Positions 7,804-16,059 of a stretch of DNA of 54,812 nt are shown here, in pieces (within the stretch, counting starts at the first letter, position 1; every line of letters starts with the position of its first letter). The notes under the pieces were generated by a model. That model saw only the letters and a program-made list of their open reading frames with translations. It had not been told where the DNA came from and made no database searches. Origin of the DNA: Pseudomonadota bacterium (GTDB taxonomy: Bacteria; Pseudomonadota; Gammaproteobacteria; Burkholderiales; Burkholderiaceae_C); NCBI GenBank assembly GCA_021815805.1, contig JAKAZQ010000020.1:1-54812 (forward strand), read 5' to 3'. Position numbers and translations under genes: made by a program.

Positions 7804-8067
7804 ATGCCCGAATCCTGGAATGAACCGAAAATCATCGACGCCATCAAGAATATCGTTCAAGAGACTTTCGATATCGACCTGCACGAGGCCCCGCCGTCGA
7901 TGCAGATTCGCGACAGCGGCCTCGATTCCATGGCGATCCTGGATGTCGTGATGAGCCTCGAGGACATGCTGGGACAAAAAATCAAGAACATCGATCTGCC
8001 GAAGAACCCCTCCCTGCAGGACGTTGCCGCGATGGTCATGCGCAATCTGCAGGGCGCCAGCGCATGA
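7804..8067 (+). CDS. Acyl carrier protein in the DSF locus
   Basis: An 87-residue acidic protein with the ACP helix pattern and the phosphopantetheine attachment serine S42 in SGLDSMAILDVV. It differs from housekeeping AcpP in loop sequence, for example IVQETFDIDLHEAPPSMQI, so it is a specialised carrier. GAGGA precedes the ATG at 7804 by eight bases. The stop overlaps the ketosynthase start (ATGA), which implies translational coupling. RpfF enzymes act on 3-hydroxyacyl-ACP, so a dedicated ACP beside a ketosynthase and an RpfF homolog suggests that it carries the fatty chain during signal synthesis. That role is an inference. Confidence 0.82.
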   Translation: MPESWNEPKIIDAIKNIVQETFDIDLHEAPPSMQIRDSGLDSMAILDVVMSLEDMLGQKIKNIDLPKNPSLQDVAAMVMRNLQGASA

Positions 8068-9290
8068 ACGAAGTCGTCATCACCGGCGTCGGCGTGATCT
8101 CGCCCATCGGCGATTCACCCGACGCCGTGCGCGACTCGCTGCTGGAGTCGCGCTCGGGGATCGAGGCCTTCGAGTCCGCCGAGATCTCCCGCGCGTTTCC
8201 GGTCGCCAGGGTTCCCGGCAGCTTCGAGAGTTCGTTCACCCGCCTCGAACGTCCGTTTCTTGATCGTACTACCCAAATGGCACTGCTTGCCGCACGCCAG
8301 GCGGCGGAATCGAGCGGGGTCGTGAACTTTTCCTCGTTCGGCGAGCGCGCCGGAATCTTCCACGGCACGGTGCGTGGCGGAGGAACCACGGAGTGGGAGG
8401 GGCTGCGCCACTTCTACGCCGGGCGCAAGACGGCCAAGCCATACGTCATCATGGGCTGCATGGCCAACGCGGCGGCCTCGTTCATTTCCATCAAGCACCA
8501 GATCCTGGGCGTCACCGCCTGCCACACGTCGGCATGCGCCTCGTCGGGCTCGGCGATCGCCGACGCCTGTCGCTACCTGCGCGCGGGCGACCTCGACATC
8601 GCGTTGGCCGGCGGCGCCGAGGCGCCGCTGGCCAGCCAGTTCCTCAGCGCCTGGGACGGACTGCGCGCACTCGCCGAGGTCGACGCCGACGACGCCTCGC
8701 GCAGCTGCAAGCCGTTTTCCAGCGCCCGCAGCGGGCTCGTGCTCGGCGAGGGCAGCGTGTTCTTCGTGCTGGAGACGCGCAGCCACGCGCAGGCCCGCGG
8801 CGCGCGCGTGCTGGGCGTGATCGAAGGCTGGGGAGTCGCCTCCGACGCCCATCACATCGGCGCCCCGCATGCCCGCGGGCAGGTCGCCGCGATGCGCGCG
8901 GCGCTGCGCGCCGCGGGCGTGGCGCCGACGCAACTCGACTACATCAACGCCCACGCCACCGCCACGCGCGGCGGCGATCCGGTGGAGGTGCAGGCGATGC
9001 GCGAAGTGCTCGGCGAGGCCGCCGCGCAGGTTCCGGTGAGTTCGACCAAGGCCCTGCACGGCCACATGCTGGGAGCGGCCAGCGCCATGGAACTGCTGGT
9101 GTGCCTGCTGGCCGCGCGAGACGGCTTCATCCCGCCGACCGCGCACCTGCGCGAGCCGGACCCCGATTGCGCCGGCCTGCGGCACGTCGGCGAGTTGCTG
9201 CAAGGCCAGCGCGTACACCGCGCGCTGTCGCTGTCGGCCGGCTTCGGCGGCGTCAACGCCGCCCTCGTGTTGCGCGCCGAACACGCATGA
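8064..9290 (+). CDS. Beta-ketoacyl synthase (FabF-like), first copy in the DSF locus
   Basis: A 408-residue thiolase-fold ketosynthase opening with VVITGVGVISPIG. The triad is complete: C158 in HTSACASSG, H297 in NAHATATRGG and H334 in STKALHGHMLGAASAME, with the lysine of SSTKAL also present. The histidine motif reads NAHATATR instead of the usual NAHGTSTP, so this is not a housekeeping FabF. It is coupled to the ACP gene by an ATGA overlap and is closely similar to the second ketosynthase at 12621-13853. The expected reaction is decarboxylative condensation of malonyl-ACP with an acyl chain. In this setting it may set chain length or branching of the precursor used by the RpfF-like enzyme downstream. 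Confidence 0.85.
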   Translation: MNEVVITGVGVISPIGDSPDAVRDSLLESRSGIEAFESAEISRAFPVARVPGSFESSFTRLERPFLDRTTQMALLAARQAAESSGVVNFSSFGERAGIFHGTVRGGGTTEWEGLRHFYAGRKTAKPYVIMGCMANAAASFISIKHQILGVTACHTSACASSGSAIADACRYLRAGDLDIALAGGAEAPLASQFLSAWDGLRALAEVDADDASRSCKPFSSARSGLVLGEGSVFFVLETRSHAQARGARVLGVIEGWGVASDAHHIGAPHARGQVAAMRAALRAAGVAPTQLDYINAHATATRGGDPVEVQAMREVLGEAAAQVPVSSTKALHGHMLGAASAMELLVCLLAARDGFIPPTAHLREPDPDCAGLRHVGELLQGQRVHRALSLSAGFGGVNAALVLRAEHA

Positions 9291-9445
9291 ACCCGCGCGC
9301 GCGGCGCCGCGCCGGCGCGACACGGCGCGGCGGCCCGCGGCTCACGCGCGGCAGCGCCCGGAGGCGGACGCCGGGCGGGTGACGCCAGCGTCAAATTCCC
9401 GTCACCCGACGTGCCGGCGCGCGTGGCCCGCCTCGGGACAGCGCC

Positions 9446-9461
9446 TGGCATGTTCCTTGCT
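9446..9461 (+). promoter_or_regulatory. Candidate sigma-54 promoter upstream of the first rpfF-like gene
   Basis: TGGCATGTTCCTTGCT fits the -24/-12 consensus TGGCAY-N5-TTGCW with the required GG-N10-GC spacing. It lies 55 bases before the ATG at 9517 in the 226-bp gap after the ketosynthase gene. Chance matches occur in GC-rich DNA, and no activator site was recognised. Confidence 0.45.
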
Positions 9462-9516
9462 GCGACAGGACGAGTGCGCCATTCCCGGCGCCCATCGCCA
9501 ACCAGCAGGGCCTGCC

Positions 9517-10404
9517 ATGATGCCTCCCGAGATTTCCACGCGAGTCTTCTCGCCGATGTTTCCGGCGATCGAGCCTGCGCTGACCACGCAGTTCGATGCA
9601 AACGCGGGCGCATTATGGATCTCCCAGCACCCGAAAAACCGCCGCGTCCAGAACATGTCGCGCGAGACCTTGGCTGCCCTGCAGGATATTCTGGAGCAGG
9701 TCGGGCGGCACGATCCGCATTGGCACGATACCGGATCGGAGCGTCCCGTGCATTACCTTGTGCTGCGCTCGGAACATCCCCGGCATTTCAATCTGGGGGT
9801 CGATCTCGAATATCTGCTGGGCTGCCTGGAAAAGCGCGAGGCGGCGGCTCTGCAACGCTACGCGACGCAGTTGATGGGCACCATCTACCAATGGGCGACG
9901 CAGTGGAACGGCGAGGCCACGACCATTGCGCTGGTACAGGGCCGCGCGCTCGGCGCGGGCTTCGAGATGGCACTGTCCGCCGATCACGTCGTGGCCGAGG
10001 AACACGCGGAGTTCGGGTTCCCGGAGATCGTCTACGGCTTGTTCCCCGGCAACGGCGCGATGAGCCTGCTGGGACGTCGCGTCGGGCTGGCGACGGCGCA
10101 GCGCCTGATGCAAAGCGGGCGCGTGTACGGCGCCGCCGAGCTCATGGAGCTCGGCGTGATCGATCAGGTCTGCCCGAGCGGACGCGGCGAGGCGGTGGTG
10201 CGCGAGTTCATCCACGAGCACGCGCAACGCCGGGGCGCGCGCCTGGCGCTGCAACGCGCGCGCATGCGCATGCAACCCCTCGATCGCGCCGAGTTCGACG
10301 AGGTCGTCGCCGACTGGCTCGAGACCGCGTCACGGCTCGAGGCCCGGCAGTTGCACATGCTGCAGAGCATGCTGCGCATGCAGCGCAGCGACAGCACCCA
10401 CTGA
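9517..10404 (+). CDS. rpfF: RpfF-like DSF synthase, first copy
   Basis: A 295-residue crotonase-fold protein of the RpfF type. RpfF turns 3-hydroxyacyl-ACP into a cis-2-unsaturated fatty acid signal by dehydration and thioester cleavage. The two catalytic glutamates of Xanthomonas RpfF (E141 and E161) have counterparts at the same 20-residue spacing: E150 in GAGFEMALSADHV and E170 in FGFPEIVYGLFPG. HYLVLRSEHPRHFNLGVDL and the Arg-rich C-terminal helices also fit the family. The start at MMPPEIST (9517) is where homology begins; the frame is open upstream. The gene has its own sigma-54-like promoter candidate and ends nine bases from the convergent rpfC-like gene. Confidence 0.85.
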   Translation: MMPPEISTRVFSPMFPAIEPALTTQFDANAGALWISQHPKNRRVQNMSRETLAALQDILEQVGRHDPHWHDTGSERPVHYLVLRSEHPRHFNLGVDLEYLLGCLEKREAAALQRYATQLMGTIYQWATQWNGEATTIALVQGRALGAGFEMALSADHVVAEEHAEFGFPEIVYGLFPGNGAMSLLGRRVGLATAQRLMQSGRVYGAAELMELGVIDQVCPSGRGEAVVREFIHEHAQRRGARLALQRARMRMQPLDRAEFDEVVADWLETASRLEARQLHMLQSMLRMQRSDSTH

Positions 10405-10417
10405 CGCCACGCGTCAG
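10401..10417. terminator. Hairpin joining convergent rpfF-like and rpfC-like stop codons
   Basis: CTGACGC-CAC-GCGTCAG is a perfect 7-bp stem that contains both stop codons (TGA on plus, TGA on minus). It could serve as a short bidirectional terminator, but it lacks T-runs. Confidence 0.35.
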
Positions 10418-12555
10418 AATCCGGACGCGGCGCGCTCCTCCTTGAGCACGATCTCGTCGATCGACGCGAAGGTCGCCGCGGCCGTTTCGCGCAGATCGAC
10501 CGCGATGCGCTCGCGCCGCAACTCCAGGGTTTCGTCGTCCGCGCGCATCAGCGCCTGCGCCAGCGTGGCCAGGCGCACGGCGCCGATCTCGTTGGCCACG
10601 CCCTTCAGGGCATGCGCCGCCGAGCGCACCTCGGCCATCGCGCGCTGCTCGATGGCCGCGCAGATGGTGTCGACCGATTCGGTCATGTCGCTGCGAGCGC
10701 GTCGCAGCATGTCGGTCAGGAAGTCCGCGCTGCGCCCGATCGAGCGCAGCCGGCCGGTGACCGCCTGGTCGATGTAGATCACCGACACCGGACGCAGGTG
10801 GGGCGGGTTCGCCGCGCTGGCGGCGACGCCGGAGCGCTGCTGGGGCGACGGCGGCCTGACGCCGGCGCCACCCTGCGCCGGATAGTCGGCGCCTGCCAGC
10901 GCCAGTGCGCGACGCAGTTCCTTGACACTGATCGGCTTGGTCAGCACGCCCAGCGCGCCCGTGTCGAGCAGCCTCTGCTCGGTGACCAGGGTCGCGTCGG
11001 CGGTGAGAAACCAGGCCGGCGCCGGCGAACTGCGCCCGAACCGGTAGGCCTGCAGGACCTGCGCGCCGTCGAGGTCGCCGAGGTTGTAGTCGAGGATCAG
11101 CAGGTCGAACGCGTCGTCGGCACTCAGCAGCGATAGCGCCACCTCGCCGCTCGACGCGGTCACCACGGTGTGACCGTCGCGCGCGATCAGTTCCTTGAGC
11201 AGGAACAGATTGGTCGAATTGTCGTCGGCCAGCAGCACGCGCAGCGAGCGCGCGGGCCGCTGCTCGGCGGCCGGGATCTCGTACACGGAGTCGCCGAACT
11301 CGCTCTCGGGGTCGGTGATCTGCGCCTTTTCCATGCGCAGGTCGAACCAGAAGTGGCTGCCGCTTCCCAGCGTGCTGGTCACCCGCAACGAGCCGCCCAT
11401 CAGTTCCACGGCCTGCTTGCTGATCGCCAGCCCGAGGCCGGAGCCCTCCTCCGAATTCACCCGGCCATGCACTTGCACGAAGGGGTTGAAGATTTTCTGC
11501 AGGTTGTCTTCCGAGATCCCCGTGCCGGTGTCCTGCACGCTGAAGCGCACGGTGTAGTCGCGCTCGCCCTCGCTGAGCAGCACGGCGTGCACGTTGACAC
11601 TGCCGGCCTCGGTGAACTTGACGGCATTGCCGGCGAAATTGATCAGCGTGCGCGACAACCAGCGACTGTCGACCAGCACCGGCTGGGTCAGCCGCGGATC
11701 CACCGTGCACTGCAGCATGAGTCCCTTGGAGCGCGCGCGGTTCTCCAGCGACGCGCGCACCACCTGGATCTGGCTCTCGATGGTCTTGGCCTCCAGGTTC
11801 AGCGCCATCTTGCCCAGGCTGAAGCGGCTCTGGTCGATCAGATCGTTGATGTCGGCCAGCAGATGCGCGCCGAGGTTGCGGATGGTCCGCGCCAGTTGCC
11901 TGGCACGCATCATGCTTTCTTCCGACTCGATGAGTTCCGCCGCATTCGCGATGCCACCCAGTGGAGTACGCAGTTCATGACTGACACGCGCCATCAATTC
12001 GCTCTTGGCCTGGCTTTCGAGCTCGGCGAAGTGAATGGCCTCGTGCAATTGACGCGTCAATTCTCCGGCGTAGAACGGCACGATCAGCACCGCCAGAATC
12101 GCCGAGCCCCACGGGATCAGGTGATGCGCCCAGTAGGGCGAAAGCACCGGGACCAGGCAGACGAAGCACACGGACGCCGCCTGCGAAATCAGCAGGATTT
12201 CGCGGCGCCCGGTGCGCAGGCCGTAGCCGATGGTGGCGAAGTTGTACAGCGGCGTAAACAGGATGCCGTATTTTCCGGTGACCATCTCCCACGCGAACAC
12301 CATGAAGGCGTCCATCACCGCGGTGGCGATCAGCGACGCCGTCGTCGGACGCGAGCGGGCATTGCGAAGGAATACGTAGGCGGCCGCCGCGTACAGCAGG
12401 TGCGCGGTGCCGACGATGACTTCCCAGCGCGTCACCACGCCGAATCCCATGCCGAGGGCGAAACCCAGCGCGATGCCGCCGACCACCATCAGCAGGCGCA
12501 GTTTCGCCTGCCGGACCAACGCGGCCGTGCTGTCGACTCCGAAGGTGTTTTGCAT
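10414..12555 (-). CDS. rpfC: RpfC-like hybrid sensor histidine kinase
   Basis: 713 residues in the RpfC order. About five hydrophobic segments span residues 15-165 (LRLLMVVGGIALGFALGMGF onward). A histidine kinase domain carries H193 in SHELRTPLGG. The ATPase domain has N-box NAVKFTEAG and G-boxes DTGTGIS and GSGLGLAIS. A receiver domain has D489 in LLILDYNLGDLDG, and a C-terminal Hpt domain has H648 in AAHALKGVANEIGA. Xanthomonas RpfC has the same order and nearly the same length; it senses DSF and also binds RpfF to restrain synthesis. The ATG at 12555 places the first membrane helix about 18 residues in. The gene faces the first rpfF-like gene and is divergent from the second ketosynthase. 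Confidence 0.87.
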   Translation of the reverse strand: MQNTFGVDSTAALVRQAKLRLLMVVGGIALGFALGMGFGVVTRWEVIVGTAHLLYAAAAYVFLRNARSRPTTASLIATAVMDAFMVFAWEMVTGKYGILFTPLYNFATIGYGLRTGRREILLISQAASVCFVCLVPVLSPYWAHHLIPWGSAILAVLIVPFYAGELTRQLHEAIHFAELESQAKSELMARVSHELRTPLGGIANAAELIESEESMMRARQLARTIRNLGAHLLADINDLIDQSRFSLGKMALNLEAKTIESQIQVVRASLENRARSKGLMLQCTVDPRLTQPVLVDSRWLSRTLINFAGNAVKFTEAGSVNVHAVLLSEGERDYTVRFSVQDTGTGISEDNLQKIFNPFVQVHGRVNSEEGSGLGLAISKQAVELMGGSLRVTSTLGSGSHFWFDLRMEKAQITDPESEFGDSVYEIPAAEQRPARSLRVLLADDNSTNLFLLKELIARDGHTVVTASSGEVALSLLSADDAFDLLILDYNLGDLDGAQVLQAYRFGRSSPAPAWFLTADATLVTEQRLLDTGALGVLTKPISVKELRRALALAGADYPAQGGAGVRPPSPQQRSGVAASAANPPHLRPVSVIYIDQAVTGRLRSIGRSADFLTDMLRRARSDMTESVDTICAAIEQRAMAEVRSAAHALKGVANEIGAVRLATLAQALMRADDETLELRRERIAVDLRETAAATFASIDEIVLKEERAASGF

Positions 12556-12566
12556 GGCGATGGAAG

Positions 12567-12594
12567 TTGTCGGGCGGGAGCAGTCCGATATTTT
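12567..12594 (+). promoter_or_regulatory. Possible promoter for the second ketosynthase-rpfF unit
   Basis: TTGTCG (12567-12572) and TATTTT (12589-12594) are separated by 16 bases in the 65-bp gap between the divergent rpfC-like and ketosynthase genes, about 26 bases before the ATG at 12621. Confidence 0.4.
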
Positions 12595-12620
12595 CGAGAA
12601 ACCAGGGCCAGGAAGCTGCA

Positions 12621-13853
12621 ATGAAAGAGGTTGCGATCACCGGAATCGGCGTCCATTCTCCCATAGGGCTGGACGAGCAAGCCGTACTCGAAAGCCTGCT
12701 GATGCTGCGCAGCGGCATTCGCCGCATCGACATCCCCGCCACCGGCAAGGCCTACGCCGTGGGTCTGATCGAGAACGATTTCAGCGAACGTTTCACCAAG
12801 ATGGAACGGCCGTTGCTTGATCGTATCGCGCAACTCGCGGTACTCGCCGCGCAGCAGGCCTCTGAAAACGCCGGAATTGCCAACTATTCCACGTTCGCGG
12901 AACGTGCCGGGGTATTTTTCGGCACCGCGCGTGGCGGCGTTACCACAGAATGGGCCGCCTCCCAGGAGTTCATGGACCACCCGACCCGTACGGCGCGGCC
13001 ATATTACCTGATGGGTTCCATGCCCAATTCGGCGGCGTCGCAGATTTCCATTCGCCAGCAGATCCTCGGCCCGGCCGTCACGCACACCTCGGCCTGTGCG
13101 TCGTCGGGCGTGGCGATCGCCGATGCCTGCCGCCACATTCTTTCCGGCGAGATCGACGTGGCGCTGGCCGGCGGAGCCGAGTCGACCGTGCAGCCGGGCG
13201 TGGCGCCGATTTTCCTGCGGCTGTGGGACGCATTGCGCGCCCTCGCCGAGGTCGCCGACGATCCGGCGACCAGTTGCCGCCCGTTCAGCAGCGACCGCAC
13301 CGGTCTGGCGCTCGCCGAGGGCGCGGCGTTTTTCGTGCTGGAGTCGGTCGAGCATGCGCAACGCCGCGGCGCGACCATCCTGGGCTACCTCTGCGGCAGC
13401 GCGGTGGCCTCGGACGCCTACCACATGGGTGCGCCGCATGCCCGCGGCCAGGCGGCGGCGATGCGCGGTGCGCTGCGCGCCGCCGGCATCGACATCGCGC
13501 AGGTCGACTACGTGAACGCCCACGCCACCGCCACGCGCGAAGGCGACGGCGTGGAGATCGCGGCGATGCGCGAGGTGTTCGGTGCCGACGCCGAGCGCAT
13601 CCCGGTGAGTTCGACCAAGGCGCTGCACGGCCACATGCTGGGCGCCGCCAGCGCCATGGAAACCCTGGTCTGCCTGCTCGCCGCGCGCCACGCCTTCGTG
13701 CCGGCGACGGCGCACCTGGGCGAGGTGTCGGAAGACTGCCGCGGCGTGCGGCACGTGCGCGAAGTGCGCCGCGAGCGCCCCATCCGCTATGCCATGAGCC
13801 TGTCCGCGGGGTTCGGCGGCACCAATTGCGCACTCATCGTGCGCCCGCATTGA
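12621..13853 (+). CDS. Beta-ketoacyl synthase (FabF-like), second copy in the DSF locus
   Basis: A 410-residue paralog of the ketosynthase at 8064-9290. The opening (VAITGIGVHSPIG), the ERPLLDRIAQLAVLAAQQA block and the three active-site motifs all align. C159 lies in HTSACASSG, H301 in NAHATATREG and H338 in STKALHGHMLGAASAME, so it should be active. It shares the unusual NAHATATR motif with its paralog. AGGA lies about eight bases before the ATG. No ACP gene precedes this copy, so it would have to use the ACP encoded at 7804 or the housekeeping one. It is followed after 65 bases by the second rpfF-like gene, repeating the ketosynthase-rpfF order. Confidence 0.85.
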   Translation: MKEVAITGIGVHSPIGLDEQAVLESLLMLRSGIRRIDIPATGKAYAVGLIENDFSERFTKMERPLLDRIAQLAVLAAQQASENAGIANYSTFAERAGVFFGTARGGVTTEWAASQEFMDHPTRTARPYYLMGSMPNSAASQISIRQQILGPAVTHTSACASSGVAIADACRHILSGEIDVALAGGAESTVQPGVAPIFLRLWDALRALAEVADDPATSCRPFSSDRTGLALAEGAAFFVLESVEHAQRRGATILGYLCGSAVASDAYHMGAPHARGQAAAMRGALRAAGIDIAQVDYVNAHATATREGDGVEIAAMREVFGADAERIPVSSTKALHGHMLGAASAMETLVCLLAARHAFVPATAHLGEVSEDCRGVRHVREVRRERPIRYAMSLSAGFGGTNCALIVRPH

Positions 13854-13918
13854 CCCCGCGCGGCCCCAGATTCCGCATTCCGAGTTCCAAGTCCCGAGGC
13901 GCACGACGCTTTCCCGCC

Positions 13919-14845
13919 ATGACTTCCCTGCACTCCGACTCCCCGCTGTTGCGCAACCCGCAGCGCCCGCGCGCGCACCGACCCGCTGCGCATCCGGCGT
14001 CACGCCCCGGCGCCGGGGTCGAGATCCGCCACGACGCGACCATCGATACGGCATGGGTGACCATGCAGCCGCGCCCCGGGCAGGCGCTGAACTTCTCGCC
14101 GGCCCTGCTCGACGCGTTCGACGCGGCGTTCGCGCACTGGGAAGCCAATGGCTGCAAGTGGGAGGACGACGACGGCAGCCTGCTGCCCGTCCACTACGCC
14201 GTGCTGCGCTCGGCGCACCCGCAATACTTCAGCATCGGCGGCGACCTGGCGCTGTTCAACGACTGCATCACGCGCGGCGACTTCGACGCGCTGCGCGCGT
14301 ATTCGCGGCGCTGCATGGATCTGACCTACCGCTGGGCCTGCCATGTCGCGCACCACGCCACCACCATCTCGCTGGTACAGGGTCGTGCGCTGGGCGGCGG
14401 CTTCGAGTCGGCCCTGTCTTCCGACTACGTGATCGCCGAGGAGCAGTCCGAGTTCGGGCTGCCGGAGATCCTGTTCGGATTGTTCCCTTGCTCGGGGGGC
14501 ATGCCGCTGCTGGCACGGCGCATCGGCCTGGCCCGGGCGCAGCGGATGATGACCGACGGGCGCCTCTACAAGGCCGCCGAACTGCTCGAGATGGGCGTGA
14601 TCGACGAAGTCTGCGCGCAGGGCCACGGCGAGCGCGCGGTGCGCCGCTTCATCGCCGAGCACTCCAGGGCGCGCGGCGCCCGCCATGCGCTGCAGCTGGC
14701 CCGTCAGCGCATGCAGCCGCTCGACCTGCGCGAGATGGCCGCCGTGGTCGACGACTGGGTCGACGTGGCGCGCGGCCTGAGCACGGCCAACCTGCGCGTG
14801 CTCGACACCCTCACGCGCATGCAGAGCAGCGAGTTCGGGCAGTAG
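13919..14845 (+). CDS. RpfF-like DSF synthase, second copy
   Basis: A 308-residue RpfF-like crotonase with an extra Pro/Arg/His-rich N-terminal segment (about 30 residues) before EIRHDATIDTAWVTM. Both catalytic glutamates are present at 20-residue spacing: E163 in GGGFESALSSDYV and E183 in FGLPEILFGLFPC. It parallels the first copy throughout, but positions near the active site differ (FPCSGGMPLL against FPGNGAMSLL), so product chain or branching may differ. The start at 13919 is the ATG closest to the preceding ketosynthase stop; a start further in is possible. It ends 39 bases before the convergent binding-protein gene. Confidence 0.83.
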   Translation: MTSLHSDSPLLRNPQRPRAHRPAAHPASRPGAGVEIRHDATIDTAWVTMQPRPGQALNFSPALLDAFDAAFAHWEANGCKWEDDDGSLLPVHYAVLRSAHPQYFSIGGDLALFNDCITRGDFDALRAYSRRCMDLTYRWACHVAHHATTISLVQGRALGGGFESALSSDYVIAEEQSEFGLPEILFGLFPCSGGMPLLARRIGLARAQRMMTDGRLYKAAELLEMGVIDEVCAQGHGERAVRRFIAEHSRARGARHALQLARQRMQPLDLREMAAVVDDWVDVARGLSTANLRVLDTLTRMQSSEFGQ

Positions 14846-14884
14846 CGCGCCGCGCGGCGCGCAAGCCCCGCGCGGCGTGCCTCG

Positions 14885-16027
14885 TCACGGCACCAGTTGC
14901 CACGCGCCGTGCTCGATGCGCAGCATCGCCACGGCGTTCGTGGACGGCCCGTTGTGGTTGGTCGGCGAGAAGTCGTAGATGCCGTCGGGCGCCGGCAGAC
15001 CGTGCAGGCCCTCGATGGCGTCGCGCAGCGCGCTGCGCAGCGCCGCGGTGTCGCCCGGGCGGGCCGAGCGCAGCGCGATCGGCAGCGCATGCTCGAGCAG
15101 CACGCCGCTGTCCCAGGCGTTGGCGCTGAACTGGGATACCGTATTGCCGTAGGCCTTCTGGTAGGCGCTGGACATCCGCATGGCGGCTGCCTTGATCGGC
15201 GACGACGCCGGCAACTGCGCGGCGACCAGCGCCGGCGATGCCGGCAGCAGCGTGCCATCGCAGTCACTGCCGCAGACCCGCAGGAAGTCCGGATTCGCCA
15301 CGCCGTGGGTCTGGTACAGCTGGCCCTGGAAGCCGACCTGCTTGAGCGCCCGCTCGGGCAGCGCGGCCGGCGTGCCGGAGGCGACGATCAGCACGGCCTG
15401 CGGCTTCGCCCCGACGATGTGCAGGGCCTGGCCGGTCACCGAGGTCGCGGTTCGCGCGAAGGCCTCGCGATCCACGATGCGGATCCCGTTGCGCGCGGCG
15501 TCGGCCGAGAAGGCCTTCCACCAGCCCTCGCCGTAGGCATCGTTGAAGCCGATGAACGCCACCCGCTTGTAGCCGTGCGCCAGCATGTTGCCGACCACCG
15601 CGTGGGCCATCATGCCGTTGCTCTGCGGGGTGCTGAACATCCAGCGGGTCTTCGCCGTCACGGGCTGCGCGATGCTGGGCACGATCGCGATGTCCGGAAC
15701 CTTGTAGTGCGCCGCGACATCGGTCACGGCCAGCGCATTCGGCGTGATGCTGGGGCCGAGGATGACGTCCACGTGATCCTTGGCGATCAACTCGCGCGCA
15801 TCCTTCACGGCGGCCGTCGGATCGGTGGAGTCGTCCAGGATGGTGTAATGGATGGCCTGTCCCGCGATGGTCTTCGGGAACAGCTCGATGGTCTTGCGCT
15901 CCGGGATGCCGAGCGACGCGGCCGGGCCCGTCATCGACAGAATCACGCCGACGCGGACGTCGGCCATGGCGGCGGGGGCGGCGCCCAGCAGGGCGGCCGC
16001 GAGCACGGCGGTTTTCCAGGCTTTCAT
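14885..16027 (-). CDS. Periplasmic ligand-binding protein, branched-chain amino acid/aromatic acid ABC type
   Basis: A 380-residue type-1 periplasmic binding protein. The signal peptide is KTAVLAAALLGAAPAAMA, and the mature protein starts DVRVGVILSMTGPAASLG as in the LivK/CouP/HbaE group. AAGGAGA lies before the ATG. It is the last gene of the phenylpropanoid operon, 32 bases after the acyl-CoA dehydrogenase. Members of this family bind branched-chain amino acids, or in aromatic-degrading bacteria bind p-coumarate, ferulate or benzoates. The operon context favours an aromatic acid ligand. No permease or ATPase genes lie beside it, so it must work with components encoded elsewhere or act as a sensor partner. 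Confidence 0.78.
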   Translation of the reverse strand: MKAWKTAVLAAALLGAAPAAMADVRVGVILSMTGPAASLGIPERKTIELFPKTIAGQAIHYTILDDSTDPTAAVKDARELIAKDHVDVILGPSITPNALAVTDVAAHYKVPDIAIVPSIAQPVTAKTRWMFSTPQSNGMMAHAVVGNMLAHGYKRVAFIGFNDAYGEGWWKAFSADAARNGIRIVDREAFARTATSVTGQALHIVGAKPQAVLIVASGTPAALPERALKQVGFQGQLYQTHGVANPDFLRVCGSDCDGTLLPASPALVAAQLPASSPIKAAAMRMSSAYQKAYGNTVSQFSANAWDSGVLLEHALPIALRSARPGDTAALRSALRDAIEGLHGLPAPDGIYDFSPTNHNGPSTNAVAMLRIEHGAWQLVP

Positions 16028-16059
16028 GAGCTTGTCTCCTTGGGTGGTTGTGCGGCGGT

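Noticed and set aside
12950-13853. Long plus-strand frame running into the second rpfF-like gene.
   Set aside because: The first 900 bases are an out-of-frame shadow of the ketosynthase; crotonase homology begins only after 13919.
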